NCBI GenBank assembly: GCA_964371945.1 | Contig: CAYJPA010000004.1 | Coordinates: 32,107 to 96,106, forward strand | Origin: CAYJPA01 sp964371945 | Lineage (GTDB): Bacteria > Chloroflexota > Chloroflexia > Thermomicrobiales > UBA6265 | DNA length: 64,000 bases | Reading direction: 5' to 3' | Part shown: positions 17,689-27,333 of the stretch, one piece after another | Position numbering within the stretch: the stretch's first letter is position 1 | Layout: every line of letters begins with the position of its first letter | Notes under the pieces: model-generated | The model's input: only the letters and a program-made list of their open reading frames with translations | Database searches by the model: none | What the model was told of the DNA's origin: nothing | Translations under genes and position numbers: made by a program

Positions 17689-18527
17689 TTACTGAACGCC
17701 GCCCTCGGGACTCGTAAGGCTTTGGTTGCCCGCGTAATCCGCGGGCGCGGGTGAGCTCCAGCCATCAAGCAATCGGGCGTGGGGCTGATACACCTCAACG
17801 GCCAATGGCCGGCACGTCGGGAGTGGATCGCCCGCATCGGGACCCCACAGCGCCACCTTCAGATCGCCGCCGGGACAGGTTGAGATCGCACACAGCAGAT
17901 CGATCCCGGCGAAAAACTCGAAGTGATCTCCCGGCTTAGCAGGGCTAGCCTTCATGAAGTATTCGCCATCTTCGGTCAGTCCCGTGACCTGAAAGATGTT
18001 GAGCACATCATGCACATCGAGCTCGGTCAAGCGGTAGGGCTGGATCGCTCGCGTGAGATTGGAATGGCAGTGGAGATCGAACTCCTCGCCGGTCAGGATC
18101 TTGTTCACATATGGATCGCACCTCGAGCCAAGGAGATCGTGACAGCGCCCGCCGTCCTCGTCGACCCCGTAGGCGATCGTATCGCAATGGTCAACATCGG
18201 CCGCAAATAGGGCAGCGTCGACCAGAGCCGGTTGTAGGTCGTGACATGGGTGCTCTCGAGCTGTCGAGTTCGCGCCGCCCAAAAGCGCTCGCGCGGGTTC
18301 GTGAGACTCCATGCATTGAAGTCGGCGACCCGCGGACCGTACCGCGCGATCACCCGGCAAATCTGACCGGCTTTGACCGGCCAGGCGCGACCGGAGCGAA
18401 TCGGAATCTCGAATTCATCGGCCAATTCGCTCGACGAGACCGATGCCGGCACGCGATCGTAAAACGCGCGATCGACATCAAGCTTGCCTTCATCCGACGG
18501 CAAATAGGCCCAATACCGCGTGGCCAT
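17689..18527 (-). pseudogene. DUF1989 (urea carboxylase-associated family) gene with a frameshift
   Basis: The two halves of one DUF1989-family protein lie in different frames. The N-terminal half starts at ATG 18527 behind an excellent CCAAGGAGA ribosome site and runs through NAWSLTNPRERFWAARTR to LWSTLPYLRPMLTI. The C-terminal half resumes with DTIAYGVDEDGG, RCHDLLGSRCDPY and ends at 17689. Family members read continuously across this join, so a single base is missing near 18184. About 279 residues would be restored. The family is often found with urea carboxylase/allophanate hydrolase and may handle amino-nitrogen compounds; its biochemical role is poorly known. Decay or sequencing error cannot be separated here. 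Confidence 0.8.
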
Positions 18528-18588
18528 CGTGTCTCCTTGGGGAATGTAGAGCGCTAGATAGGTGTTGCGATCCGGCCCCGAATACTGG

Positions 18589-20499
18589 CTAGCCGAACCC
18601 ACGTCCGCCGCCGCCGCCGCCACCTCCTCCACCACCGCCGCCGCTGAATCCTCCTCCGCTACCGCCGCTGCTGCTCTGTGGTGTAAAAGCAGTTGCCGCG
18701 GAGTTCAGGAAAGAGCTCATGCCGGCGCTTGCAGCCGCGAGCGAAACGAATGCGCTGTTGCTCATTCCCTGTGCGCTGGGGATATTGAGCCCACCGCCGC
18801 CATCACCGCTTCGCGGCGAGGTGCCGCTCGAGCGCCCGGTGCCACCGATTGGCACGTACCAGATCGGCGCTCGAGCGTTTGTCTGCTCGAACCGCTTCAC
18901 CCACTTGCTATCGATTCCAAAAGCCGTGGCGAACGGCAGGTAGCGCTCGAAGAGATCTGGATCGCTGGAAATCGCCTCGCCGGCCTTGAAGGATTCGAGC
19001 TCCTCGAGGTAGCGGCGAAACGCCTTCCAACGAGCGGCAGATTCCGCTCCATTCACCGTCTTTCGCGGCATCGCGTTGCCAACGATCATGACGGCGAGCC
19101 CCAATATCGCGACCACGACCCCGATCACAATCGCGGCGATCACGAACATGCTTGATCTCGCACCGACGACAGCCAGCACGATCCCGGCGGCAATCATCCC
19201 GGCGCCCGCGGCCGCCCAGCGACTCCGTACATTCTTGGGCGAATACTCAAAGTGACCGCGCGTCACGAGCTCGTCATACATCCTGGCTTTGATCGAATCC
19301 GCCTGCTTGCTGAGTTTGACGCGCGCCTTCTTGAGGGTGTTGACCTCGCCGACTCGTCCGCCGGGAAAGAGCGCATCGAGCACAAGTTGCTCATGCGCCG
19401 TGGGGAGATCTATGGGCTGAAGCAACCGGACGTCGAAGTCCGCCTTATCAGTCTGCTCGATTTCGAGGACTCCGCGATTTGCCAAATCGATCATCGTGGC
19501 CACGATCTCTTTGGTGTCCGCGGTTTCGTCGATCAACGTCCCGACCAGTCCGGGTGGCAAGTCATCGGGTGGCGTGGTCAGGATCTCCGCGATCAGCCCG
19601 ACGTGGGGATCCCGTCCATTCTTCTGGTAGAGACGGGCAAGATACAGACCGCCTCCAGAGAGGCCACCGAGTCCGAGCACGGCCGCGATTGCGGCCAAAC
19701 GGATTCGCCAGCGGTCATTTCGCTCATCGTCCGCTCGCCGCTCATCGTCGGCGGCCTGCCACGATGGCGCGGACGCACTGGTGATCGGCGGGAATTGCAT
19801 TCGGACAGTAAATTCGTCGCCGGACCCAAGACCTGTCTTCTCCCAGGTCCAGGTTTGCCCGTCCGTGGTGTGGTCGGTCGGATTGCCGGTCGTGTCTTCT
19901 CCGAGCACCACTTGATCCAGCGGCACTGCTTCCGGCAGCACGATGGTGACCGACGCTCGTCTCACAGGGCCCACACCGGTAACCTCTTTGGCTATGGCAT
20001 TCCAGTAAACTTGCTCGTTTGGAGGAGTTTCGTCTCGATAGACACGAAGCGCGCCGGCCGCTTGATACGAGAGCACGAAGGTTCGAGTCGTATTCGAGGT
20101 TGGGCTGAATCCGTACTCGACATAGAGCCGATCGTCTCGTCGATCGCTGTAGTAGGTCCCTTCCGGTGGATGTCCAAAGGTTTGCTCCACCTCGCGGAAT
20201 GAGACCGTTTCAGTTCCGCTCTCTTCGCTGATGCGAACGTTGCTGATTCCCTCGACCCGGTCGAGCGGGATGTCGGCGTATCCAAAGGTGAATTCGTGCT
20301 CGCCCGAGAAGGCGACCTCCATGCGCTCGGAAACATTGAACGAACCGTCACCCTGAACCTGAATCGTGACGTTGTACTGATTCCAGGTGACGGTTCCCGC
20401 GGCTTGTGCATCGACAGAGCCCGGCCGAACAGAGAGAAGACCAACGAGCAAAGCCGAAAACGTCAACATTGCGATGAGTGGCCGCGCTTGGGTTAGCAT
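18589..20499 (-). CDS. DUF2207-domain membrane protein with glycine-rich tail
   Basis: A 636-residue predicted membrane protein. A signal peptide (about 1-32, hydrophobic core LIAMLTFSALLVGLLSV) precedes a large extracytoplasmic beta-rich DUF2207 domain (~35-255). Hydrophobic helices follow near 265-290 and a pair near 430-480. The last ~70 residues are low-complexity, ending in a run of glycines (SGGGGSG-type), as is usual for this family. Function unknown; members are abundant in Gram-positive and Chloroflexota genomes. It starts 44 bases after the end of an Ala/Gly-rich gene on the same strand, suggesting an operon. Confidence 0.85.
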   Translation of the reverse strand: MLTQARPLIAMLTFSALLVGLLSVRPGSVDAQAAGTVTWNQYNVTIQVQGDGSFNVSERMEVAFSGEHEFTFGYADIPLDRVEGISNVRISEESGTETVSFREVEQTFGHPPEGTYYSDRRDDRLYVEYGFSPTSNTTRTFVLSYQAAGALRVYRDETPPNEQVYWNAIAKEVTGVGPVRRASVTIVLPEAVPLDQVVLGEDTTGNPTDHTTDGQTWTWEKTGLGSGDEFTVRMQFPPITSASAPSWQAADDERRADDERNDRWRIRLAAIAAVLGLGGLSGGGLYLARLYQKNGRDPHVGLIAEILTTPPDDLPPGLVGTLIDETADTKEIVATMIDLANRGVLEIEQTDKADFDVRLLQPIDLPTAHEQLVLDALFPGGRVGEVNTLKKARVKLSKQADSIKARMYDELVTRGHFEYSPKNVRSRWAAAGAGMIAAGIVLAVVGARSSMFVIAAIVIGVVVAILGLAVMIVGNAMPRKTVNGAESAARWKAFRRYLEELESFKAGEAISSDPDLFERYLPFATAFGIDSKWVKRFEQTNARAPIWYVPIGGTGRSSGTSPRSGDGGGGLNIPSAQGMSNSAFVSLAAASAGMSSFLNSAATAFTPQSSSGGSGGGFSGGGGGGGGGGGGGRGFG

Positions 20500-20543
20500 C
20501 GTTTCCCGCCTCGATTTCGTTGAGTCAAGTTGGCGCGAGAGGA

Positions 20544-21080
20544 CTAGTTTAGGATGTCCCCAAGCCCGCCAAGAATCTCCCCTGCCGCGCCGGCGGCATC
20601 TCCAGCAGCTTCCGCGACGGGTCCGGCGACATCAGCCACCGCAGAGAGGATCTCTCCGGCAACGCTTCCCGCGGCTCCGAGCGCATCGCCGGCACTCGAT
20701 GCCACGGATCCAGCACTGGACAGCATCGATCCGGCGCCTGATGCGATTTGGCCGACGCCCTCGACCGCGCCGGAAAAGGCGCTTCCCGCAACATCGCTGA
20801 TCGCACCCGCTACTTTTCCGACGCCGCCAGCAATGGTCGATGCGATATTGGCAACCTCGCCGGTCGATTCGCCTCCGTTATCACCACCGAAACCGAACTT
20901 GGTTGCCAGTCCGCTGACCCCGCGTCCGATTCCGTCGAGACCGGCCGCGATCAAGCCTGGCGTTTCAAATAGCGCACCAACCGACGCGGAATCGACCGCG
21001 CCTAGATCGGAGCCGGCTGGTTGTTTACGCTTCGCATTTGCAGCTTGCTCAGCGCCTAATGGATCCTGGAAATCATCCAT
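20544..21080 (-). CDS. Alanine/glycine-rich hypothetical protein
   Basis: A 178-residue protein. The first ~35 residues are hydrophilic (MDDFQDPLGAEQAANAKRKQ). The rest is a low-complexity array of small residues with a roughly 7-11-residue period (AGSVASSAGDALGAAGSVAG), predicted as amphipathic helix or coil rather than a membrane segment. A perfect GGAAGGAG ribosome site lies before ATG 21080. No family assigned. Located directly upstream of the DUF2207 membrane protein with which it may act at the envelope. Confidence 0.65.
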   Translation of the reverse strand: MDDFQDPLGAEQAANAKRKQPAGSDLGAVDSASVGALFETPGLIAAGLDGIGRGVSGLATKFGFGGDNGGESTGEVANIASTIAGGVGKVAGAISDVAGSAFSGAVEGVGQIASGAGSMLSSAGSVASSAGDALGAAGSVAGEILSAVADVAGPVAEAAGDAAGAAGEILGGLGDILN

Positions 21081-21259
21081 TTGCTACTCCTTCCAGCCTG
21101 ACTCAGTCGCTGCCCATCATAGGGGATTCGCGCTCATGTCGTCGTTCATCCGCGCCCATTGCTTGACTGGGCGAATCCTACAGATACCACGAATCCCGGA
21201 TTCCTGAGAGAATTGACCTGAACGCGATCATCTCAATCGCGTGGGAGGTTTCTTCGTTC

Positions 21260-22603
21260 ATGCAGCTCGCAATTGAGATTGCGGTTATCGTCCTTCTGCT
21301 TGCGCTCAATGCGTTTTTGGCCGCCTCCGAGATTTCCATCATTTCCTCGCGAAAGCCACGATTGCGAGCGATGGCGGCTGACGGAAACCGAGCGGCTAAG
21401 CGCGTATTGGCGCTTGCCGAGAGTCCCAGCGGGTTTCTCGCCACGGTCCAGGTTGGAATCACGCTCGGCAGCTTCTTTGCGGCAGCGGTGGGCGCGATTA
21501 GTTTGAGGGTGGTCCTCAGAGATTGGCTTGAAGCCGTTCCGGCAGGGTTCATCAGCGACCACGCCGCCGGTATGTCATTGATCCTGATTACGATTCTCCT
21601 CTCATTCATTAGCATCATTTTTGGCGAGCTCGTTCCGAAAACGCTGGCTGCCTTGCGCGCGGAGCAGGTCGCCCTGCGTGTTGTGCGGCCGATTGAGCTC
21701 CTTGCGGTTGTGATAGGCCCGGTCGTCTCCGCGTTGACGGTCACGACGAACTTCGTCCTGCGCTTACTCGGCAGCGACAGCAAGGCGTCGATGTCCAACA
21801 TCACGCACGCGGAGATTTTGGCGATGCTGGAGACCGCGGAGGATGAGGGTGTCGTCGAAGCCGGCGAGGCGGATCTCGTCGAGGACGCGCTTGGTTTTGG
21901 CGAAATCCTCGTTCGCAGTGTGATGGTTCCGCGCGTGGATGTCGTATCGCTCGACGCGGAAACCAATCTCTCCGCGGCAGTAGATCTCTTCTTCAGTACC
22001 GGCTTCTCCCGATTGCCCATCTACCGCGATACCCAGGATGCGGTGCTCGGAATCCTGCATGTGAAGGATGTCTTCCGCCTGACCTGGAGCGATCCCGGTG
22101 AAGCATCGAAACCGGCCGCCGATTTCATCAGACCCGTATATTTCGTTCCGGAAACCAAGCCGATAGACGAACTGCTAAGGGAGCTCCGCGCCCGGCGGAC
22201 TCACATCGCGATCGTAGTCGACGAGTACGGTGGGATGGCGGGACTGGTCACGCTCGAAGACCTCCTCGAGGAGTTGGTTGGCGAAATCGCCGATGAATTC
22301 GACCCCGGCTACGAACCATACCGGGAGGTGGACCCCGGGGTCTACGACGTTGACGGCCGGGTGTCGCTGATGGATCTGTTCGATGTCATGGATGTCGATC
22401 GTGACGATTTCGAGCACGTTGACGCGGAATCGGTTGGCGGTCTGATCGCCGATCATCTGGGACGGATCCCGGAGCAAAGCGATCTCGTGGAAACCGGCTC
22501 ACTTCGCTTCGAAGTGCGTGCGATGGATGGTTACCGCGTCGCGCTCGCCCGGGTCGAGCGAATCCGCGCCAACGACTCAGACGATTCCGAGAGCGAAGAA
22601 TGA
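21260..22603 (+). CDS. CNNM/CorC-type membrane protein (hemolysin C family)
   Basis: A 447-residue protein of the HlyC/CorC family. The N-terminal ~200 residues are the CNNM (DUF21) membrane domain with four hydrophobic segments and conserved SEISIISSRKPRLRAMAADG and FGELVPKTLAALRAE. Residues ~215-335 are a pair of CBS domains (VMVPRVDVVSLDAE, FSRLPIYRDTQDAVLGILHV, HIAIVVDEYGGMAGLVTLED). The C-terminal ~80 residues are the CorC_HlyC domain. Family members take part in Mg2+/Co2+ or Na+ transport and resistance. The old name hemolysin is not meaningful here. Confidence 0.9.
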   Translation: MQLAIEIAVIVLLLALNAFLAASEISIISSRKPRLRAMAADGNRAAKRVLALAESPSGFLATVQVGITLGSFFAAAVGAISLRVVLRDWLEAVPAGFISDHAAGMSLILITILLSFISIIFGELVPKTLAALRAEQVALRVVRPIELLAVVIGPVVSALTVTTNFVLRLLGSDSKASMSNITHAEILAMLETAEDEGVVEAGEADLVEDALGFGEILVRSVMVPRVDVVSLDAETNLSAAVDLFFSTGFSRLPIYRDTQDAVLGILHVKDVFRLTWSDPGEASKPAADFIRPVYFVPETKPIDELLRELRARRTHIAIVVDEYGGMAGLVTLEDLLEELVGEIADEFDPGYEPYREVDPGVYDVDGRVSLMDLFDVMDVDRDDFEHVDAESVGGLIADHLGRIPEQSDLVETGSLRFEVRAMDGYRVALARVERIRANDSDDSESEE

Positions 22604-22706
22604 CCCACTGGAACAGTTGACTGGCGGCGCGGTTTCCTGGGCCTCGACGGTGGCCTTCCAGGTCGATCAAATTCACCCCATAGTCTTCTGAAGGGATCGT
22701 AGATCT

Positions 22707-23912
22707 ATGACCGAATCGGACCGGCGGGCATGGTTGTCGGTCGCGATCATGACGCTCGGCGCCTTCGTTGTCGTGGTCAATGCGACGCTGCTCAGTCCGC
22801 TGCTGCGTCCGATTGCCGAGGATTTTGGCATTTCGGAATCCGCGGCGGGAAGGCTCGGCACGGTCGCCTCAATCGTCGGCGCGATTGCCGCGATTTTGTT
22901 TGCGCCGGTGATGGACCGGGTCTCCCTCCGTTCCTGGGTCTTTTGGCAGACGTTGATTTTGATTGTGGTGACGGCAGGATCGGCGCTGGCTCCGACCTTC
23001 GCCTGGCTCCTGCTCGTTCGCGCGGGCTCGGGCGCCTCGATGATCCTGGCGAAATGCCTGGCCTCTTGTGCCGATATCTTTTCCGACGAAGCGCGCCGCA
23101 ACCGGGCAATCGGGATCGTCGTGTCCGCCACGACTGCCGGGGTGGTCGCCGGATTGCCGGTGATTGCGCTCATCGAGGATGCCGCCGGCTGGCGTTGGGC
23201 GATTGCGTCGATGCTGGTGCCGCTCGGACTTCTGCTTGCCGGGTTTCGATTGCTGCCTGGAAACGTGCCGAACGCCCAGGCAACGATGGAGATGCGAATC
23301 ACCGATCGGTACCGGCAGGTGCTGGGTCATCGCCGTGCCCGCGTTCTCCTTTTTGCGGGTGTAGTGCTCGGGTTCGCGTATTTCGGATGGCTCACCTACC
23401 TCGGCGCGTACGTGGAGGTCGATTTCGACGGCAGCGCGCGGGTGTTGAGCTTGATCTTTCTTGTTTCCGGGACCGGCGAATTGATCGCCAACAACTTTGT
23501 TCCGGGCGCGTTGCGGCATTGGAGCGCGCCAAATGTCTATGTCGTGTGCGGAATCGGCTACACGGTCGCACTGGCCGCTGGTGGGATCGGAACCCGATGG
23601 CTCGTGACGGTCTTCATCACGAGCACGCTGATCAGCGTCTTTTCAGCCGCGCAGTACATTGCGGTCAGCATTCTGTTGCTCGATGCGGTTCCAGAGGCAA
23701 GAGGCGCGGCCATGTCGCTCGCGACCGCCGCGATGGCGATTGGCGGAGCCATCGGGGTCGCGGTTGCGGGGTTTGCGCTGGACGCGACCGACGATTACGC
23801 GTCCGCGTTCCGGGTGCTGGCTCTGGTCATCCCCGTCGGGATCGCCGCGATCGTCTGGTCGACCCGGGCTCACCAAACAGAAGCGGCTTTGCAGCCGGCC
23901 TCGTCCACATAG
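22707..23912 (+). CDS. MFS transporter
   Basis: A 401-residue major facilitator superfamily permease with about 12 hydrophobic helices. The TM2-TM3 loop motif is degenerate (LFAPVMDRVSLRSW), with the canonical G-x3-D-R-x-G-R/K partly kept as PVMDRVSLRS. Helix-rich composition and length fit the DHA1-type drug or metabolite exporters (about 400 residues). Substrate unknown. ATG 22707 follows GAAGGGATCG. It stands alone, convergent with the minus-strand methyltransferase gene. Confidence 0.85.
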   Translation: MTESDRRAWLSVAIMTLGAFVVVVNATLLSPLLRPIAEDFGISESAAGRLGTVASIVGAIAAILFAPVMDRVSLRSWVFWQTLILIVVTAGSALAPTFAWLLLVRAGSGASMILAKCLASCADIFSDEARRNRAIGIVVSATTAGVVAGLPVIALIEDAAGWRWAIASMLVPLGLLLAGFRLLPGNVPNAQATMEMRITDRYRQVLGHRRARVLLFAGVVLGFAYFGWLTYLGAYVEVDFDGSARVLSLIFLVSGTGELIANNFVPGALRHWSAPNVYVVCGIGYTVALAAGGIGTRWLVTVFITSTLISVFSAAQYIAVSILLLDAVPEARGAAMSLATAAMAIGGAIGVAVAGFALDATDDYASAFRVLALVIPVGIAAIVWSTRAHQTEAALQPASST

Positions 23913-23934
23913 CCCATGCGCCTTCAATTCATCC

Positions 23935-24690
23935 CTACGCCGGCTTGTACCCGCCAAAAAGCGCATGCCCGGCCCGCACCCACCAGGCATCGATCCCGAT
24001 GAACCCGGCCTCTGTTAACCATCGCAATTGATCGACCAGCGTCGAAGGATGATCGATGTCATCCTCCGGGGTCGGATGGGCATACATGTTCCACCTATCG
24101 TTTACGAATTCATCGTAAGCAGAAAGATCGCCAAGGATCCCCTGCGAGCTCCGCCGAACTTCCTCATCCCACGCGTTCGCCAACGTTCTGCGACCCTCTT
24201 CGCTCGCGGGCTGTAGCACATCGCAGATGAGGAGAGCCCCGCCCGCGGATAACCGGGCGAAGAGGTCACTGTAGAGCTCACGTTTTCCCTGACCAGTCAG
24301 GTGATGAATCACGAGGCTGCTTACCACCAGTTTCAGATCGGCCGGAAGTGCGCCGCGCCATCCCATCTCTTCCAACCTGAACGGACGCACCTCCGCTCGA
24401 TCACCGAATGGGGCGAGCAGGTGCGCGGTCGTTTCCCGCATGGCCTGGGAGCCATCCAAGCCGATCATTTTCGCGCGCGGGAAGCGGCGGAGAATGCCCT
24501 CGGTCAACCAGCCGGCGCCGGTGCCCAGCTCGACACCGGTGAACGCATCGCCAAGGCCCGCTGGAATCAGGTCGAGAAACGATTCGAGGATCTCTTCGCG
24601 ACGTGGCGTATAGATTCGCCCGAGCGTGATGAACCGTTCCGATTCGCTTTCACCCCAACTGGGTCCGCCGGCGGATTGATCCGTGCTCAC
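23935..24690 (-). CDS. Class I SAM-dependent methyltransferase
   Basis: A 251-residue Rossmann-fold methyltransferase. Motif I is GVELGTGAGWL (about residue 52), followed by the acidic end of strand 2 in MIGLDGSQAM, motif IV-like LKLVVSSLVIHHL, and GGALLICDVL. The start is GTG 24690 behind AGGAG with an 8-base spacer. It is the third gene of an operon with the pterin dehydratase and the metallophosphoesterase (spacings of 14-15 bases). The acceptor is unknown. Confidence 0.85.
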   Translation of the reverse strand: MSTDQSAGGPSWGESESERFITLGRIYTPRREEILESFLDLIPAGLGDAFTGVELGTGAGWLTEGILRRFPRAKMIGLDGSQAMRETTAHLLAPFGDRAEVRPFRLEEMGWRGALPADLKLVVSSLVIHHLTGQGKRELYSDLFARLSAGGALLICDVLQPASEEGRRTLANAWDEEVRRSSQGILGDLSAYDEFVNDRWNMYAHPTPEDDIDHPSTLVDQLRWLTEAGFIGIDAWWVRAGHALFGGYKPA

Positions 24691-24705
24691 GCATTCAGCT
24701 CCTGT

Positions 24706-25539
24706 TTAGTTGTGCCGGGGGCGCCAACGTCCATCGTCGAATTGCCAGATTGAATTCACGGGCGAAAGTATCGGCAACCGTTCGACATTCGAAACGGCGA
24801 CCGCTTCATGACAGACACTGACCAAAACGCTGTCACCTGCGACATTGATAACCACGATCGCCGATTCGTGCGGCGGTTCAACGATTGACGCAAACCCTAT
24901 TTGTAGCACGGTCCCGTCGATCACCGAATCACGCAAGTGCAGATGACCGTGAAGCACGATCGTCGGCGCGGATCGGCGGCGCAATTGGCCGGCGATCGCT
25001 TCGTGGTTGCCTACATCGCCGGCGTAGTTGAGCTCGGCGTCGCCGGCTGCTTTTGCGCGCGAGAGCGCTGGAACATGGCTGAGGAGTAACACTGGCTCCT
25101 GGCCCCATGCTTCGACCTCGGGGGTGGCGACCTCCCAATTGCGTTCAGTATCAAACAGCGACGTCGGCAGTCCCGCGATTCGAACTCCATCGACTATCTC
25201 GCCGGTCGGCGTGGGAATCTGAATGGCACGCTGTTTGGCTGCAGCGAGCCTCGTTGCCAACGCATGCGCGTCTTCCTCGCAGTCGTGATTGCCGGGAACG
25301 ATCCAGACTGGCAAACCAATCGCCGCGCAAAGGTCAAGACCGAGAAGGTGATACGCGTAATCGCCCGCGTTGGCGAGATCGCCCAACATGGCGATTGCGT
25401 CCACTCCCTCCAGCCGGTGACGCCGGAGTGCCGATTCGAAATTCGCCCGGGTTTGGGCGTAGTCATAGATGTTGTGGAATCGATCTGGAGGATGCGTTGG
25501 GTCCGTGAGGTGAACGTCCGTGACAACGCCAATCTTCAT
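24706..25539 (-). CDS. Calcineurin-like metallophosphoesterase
   Basis: A 277-residue cytoplasmic metallophosphoesterase. All metal-binding motifs are present in order: VVTDVHL (D-x-H), MLGDLANAGD (GD), PGNHDCEED (GNHD), LLSHVPA (H) and LHGHLHL (GHxH). The overall pattern resembles the cAMP phosphodiesterase/icc-like and 3',5'-cyclic nucleotide phosphodiesterase group, but the substrate is not determinable. ATG 25539 starts the first beta strand; the longer open frame upstream runs into the pterin dehydratase gene and is not coding. Middle gene of a three-gene operon. Confidence 0.88.
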   Translation of the reverse strand: MKIGVVTDVHLTDPTHPPDRFHNIYDYAQTRANFESALRRHRLEGVDAIAMLGDLANAGDYAYHLLGLDLCAAIGLPVWIVPGNHDCEEDAHALATRLAAAKQRAIQIPTPTGEIVDGVRIAGLPTSLFDTERNWEVATPEVEAWGQEPVLLLSHVPALSRAKAAGDAELNYAGDVGNHEAIAGQLRRRSAPTIVLHGHLHLRDSVIDGTVLQIGFASIVEPPHESAIVVINVAGDSVLVSVCHEAVAVSNVERLPILSPVNSIWQFDDGRWRPRHN

Positions 25540-25553
25540 TTGGGTCTCCACTG

Positions 25554-25910
25554 CTAGGTCCCGGCGGCAGCTCCGGGCAGCGCGTCCGTTTTTGCGGCCA
25601 TGATGAAATCGTTGCGGTGGAGAAAGCGGATTGCGTGCGTCCACCATGTCACACGTACCCGCCCCGCCTCGGTCACGATCACTGGATGATGATCTTCCGC
25701 ATCGGCGAGCTCGCCGACTCGCAGGGTGAATGCCAGCGCCTCCCGATAGGTTTTGAAGCGGAAGGTTCGCTCCAGCCTTGGCACGCCATCGACCTCGTTC
25801 AGTTCCCATTCCGGTATGAAGGGTTTCAACTCCGCGATTTCCGCATCCGTCACCCGGGGAGAGTCCTTTCGACAGGCGGTACAGGTTTCACCCGTCAGCC
25901 TCGTGGACAT
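25554..25910 (-). CDS. 4a-hydroxytetrahydrobiopterin dehydratase (pterin carbinolamine dehydratase)
   Basis: A 118-residue protein of the PCD/DCoH family, which dehydrates 4a-hydroxytetrahydrobiopterin formed by aromatic amino-acid hydroxylases or acts in cofactor assembly. The active-site motif is AEDHHPVIVTEAGRVRVTWWTH (about residues 71-92), containing the essential His pair and final His. The N-terminal ~20 residues carry an extra CTAC cysteine pair not part of the core fold. ATG 25910 follows AGGAGTCGAT. First gene of the operon with the phosphoesterase and methyltransferase. No aromatic amino-acid hydroxylase is in the window, so its role here may be different. Confidence 0.85.
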   Translation of the reverse strand: MSTRLTGETCTACRKDSPRVTDAEIAELKPFIPEWELNEVDGVPRLERTFRFKTYREALAFTLRVGELADAEDHHPVIVTEAGRVRVTWWTHAIRFLHRNDFIMAAKTDALPGAAAGT

Positions 25911-26101
25911 ATCGACTCCTTTCCGAGGCATGGAACGATCGCGATGAAAACTCGGACAGAGCAGACTCGATATTAGCGTCTCGGCCTCTGGAAACGCTGA
26001 TCGAAAGGTTAATGCGGCGAGACCGGGTTGCGAGCAGCATACTCCCGCCTCGACAATCCGAATAGACGAAGACAAGCCCAGCGAGAAAAGGGAGCGGCGC
26101 C

Positions 26102-27331
26102 ATGGTCTGTCCAGTGTGCGGAGCAGATCCCCAGTCGAATTGGTATTGCCGTGCGTGCGGCGCGCCGCAAGCCGGCTCGCTGGGCGCTTCAGTAAAAAAG
26201 CGACGAGCACGCTGGAAACGATGGCTGCTGGGCGCGATTGCCGTAACGATGACTGGCTTTACGCTGCTGCTTGTGTTGGCGTCGCTCTCATTCGATCCCG
26301 CAACTCTGATACTCAGTTTCGCCGCCGCGTGCATTCCTGCAGCGATCTACAGCTTCCTCGTGCTCAAGCTCGATCGGTACGAGCAAGAGCCGCGGCAGGT
26401 GGTGCTTGCCTCGTTCGGCTGGGGCGCCGTCGCCGCAATATTGCTGGCAGTCATCTTGGAGCTCATCACCGGGTCGGTGCTCGTTGCCGCAATCGGCGAC
26501 AAGGATGCAGCCGATCTCCTGACGATTGCGGTCGGTGCTCCTTTGGTCGAAGAGACCACAAAAGGCGTTGCGCTGCTCGGACTGTTATGGTTTTTCCGGA
26601 ATGAATTCGACAACGTTCTTGACGGGATCGTCTACGGCGCGCTGATTGGGCTCGGCTTTGCCATGACCGAGAACATCCTCTATTTGGGAACGGAGTATCG
26701 CGACGGCGGCGCGCGCGCGCTTGGAGAGCTCTTCGTAGCGCGGGTGGTACTCGACGGCTTTGGCCATGCGGTATACACGGCGACCACCGGGGCCGCGGTC
26801 GGGTGGTCGCGCTCGCGATACCACCAGGGCGGAATGCGCTATGTGGTTCCCATTATTGGATGGAGCCTGGCGGTTTTTCAGCACGCTCTCTGGAACGGCA
26901 CTCTCGTCCTCACTGGAGACCTCTATGGGCGCGACGTTTCAGTGATCAAAGTCGTTCTGATCCAGGCGCCAATCTTCGTTCTTCCGGCCCTGGTTGTGCT
27001 CTACGTGATTGCCCGGATCTCCGGCAATCGTGAATTGGTTGTGATCAAAGAGCAACTTGCGCCGGAGGTCGCAGGAGGCGTGCTGACGCCGGAGGAATAC
27101 GAGGTGATTATTTCAAACGATCGGCGGAAACAGGCACTCAGCTCCGCGATGAGCTCAGGAGGTCGCGACGCCCGCAAACGGGTGCGGTGCTTTTTCCAAG
27201 TTTCGGCCGAGCTCGCTTTCCGAAAATACCATTTGAGCAACGGCGAACTGCTCACTTCTGGTCAACAGGCGCCGGAAGACGCTTACCGCGCCGAGCTCGC
27301 CCATCTACGGACGAAAATCAACACTCGCTAA
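26102..27331 (+). CDS. PrsW-family intramembrane metalloprotease with N-terminal zinc ribbon
   Basis: A 409-residue membrane protein. A zinc ribbon at the N-terminus (CPVC at 4-7 and CRAC at 17-20) precedes about eight hydrophobic helices. PrsW motifs are clear: APLVEETTKGVALLG (EE-x2-K, around residue 150), FGHAVYTATTGAAVGW and FQHALWNGTLV, which supply Glu and His for the active-site metal. PrsW proteases cut membrane proteins such as anti-sigma factors. The C-terminal ~90 residues are soluble. It ends two bases before the end of the convergent phoD-like gene. Confidence 0.88.
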   Translation: MVCPVCGADPQSNWYCRACGAPQAGSLGASVKKRRARWKRWLLGAIAVTMTGFTLLLVLASLSFDPATLILSFAAACIPAAIYSFLVLKLDRYEQEPRQVVLASFGWGAVAAILLAVILELITGSVLVAAIGDKDAADLLTIAVGAPLVEETTKGVALLGLLWFFRNEFDNVLDGIVYGALIGLGFAMTENILYLGTEYRDGGARALGELFVARVVLDGFGHAVYTATTGAAVGWSRSRYHQGGMRYVVPIIGWSLAVFQHALWNGTLVLTGDLYGRDVSVIKVVLIQAPIFVLPALVVLYVIARISGNRELVVIKEQLAPEVAGGVLTPEEYEVIISNDRRKQALSSAMSSGGRDARKRVRCFFQVSAELAFRKYHLSNGELLTSGQQAPEDAYRAELAHLRTKINTR

Positions 27332-27333
27332 CC

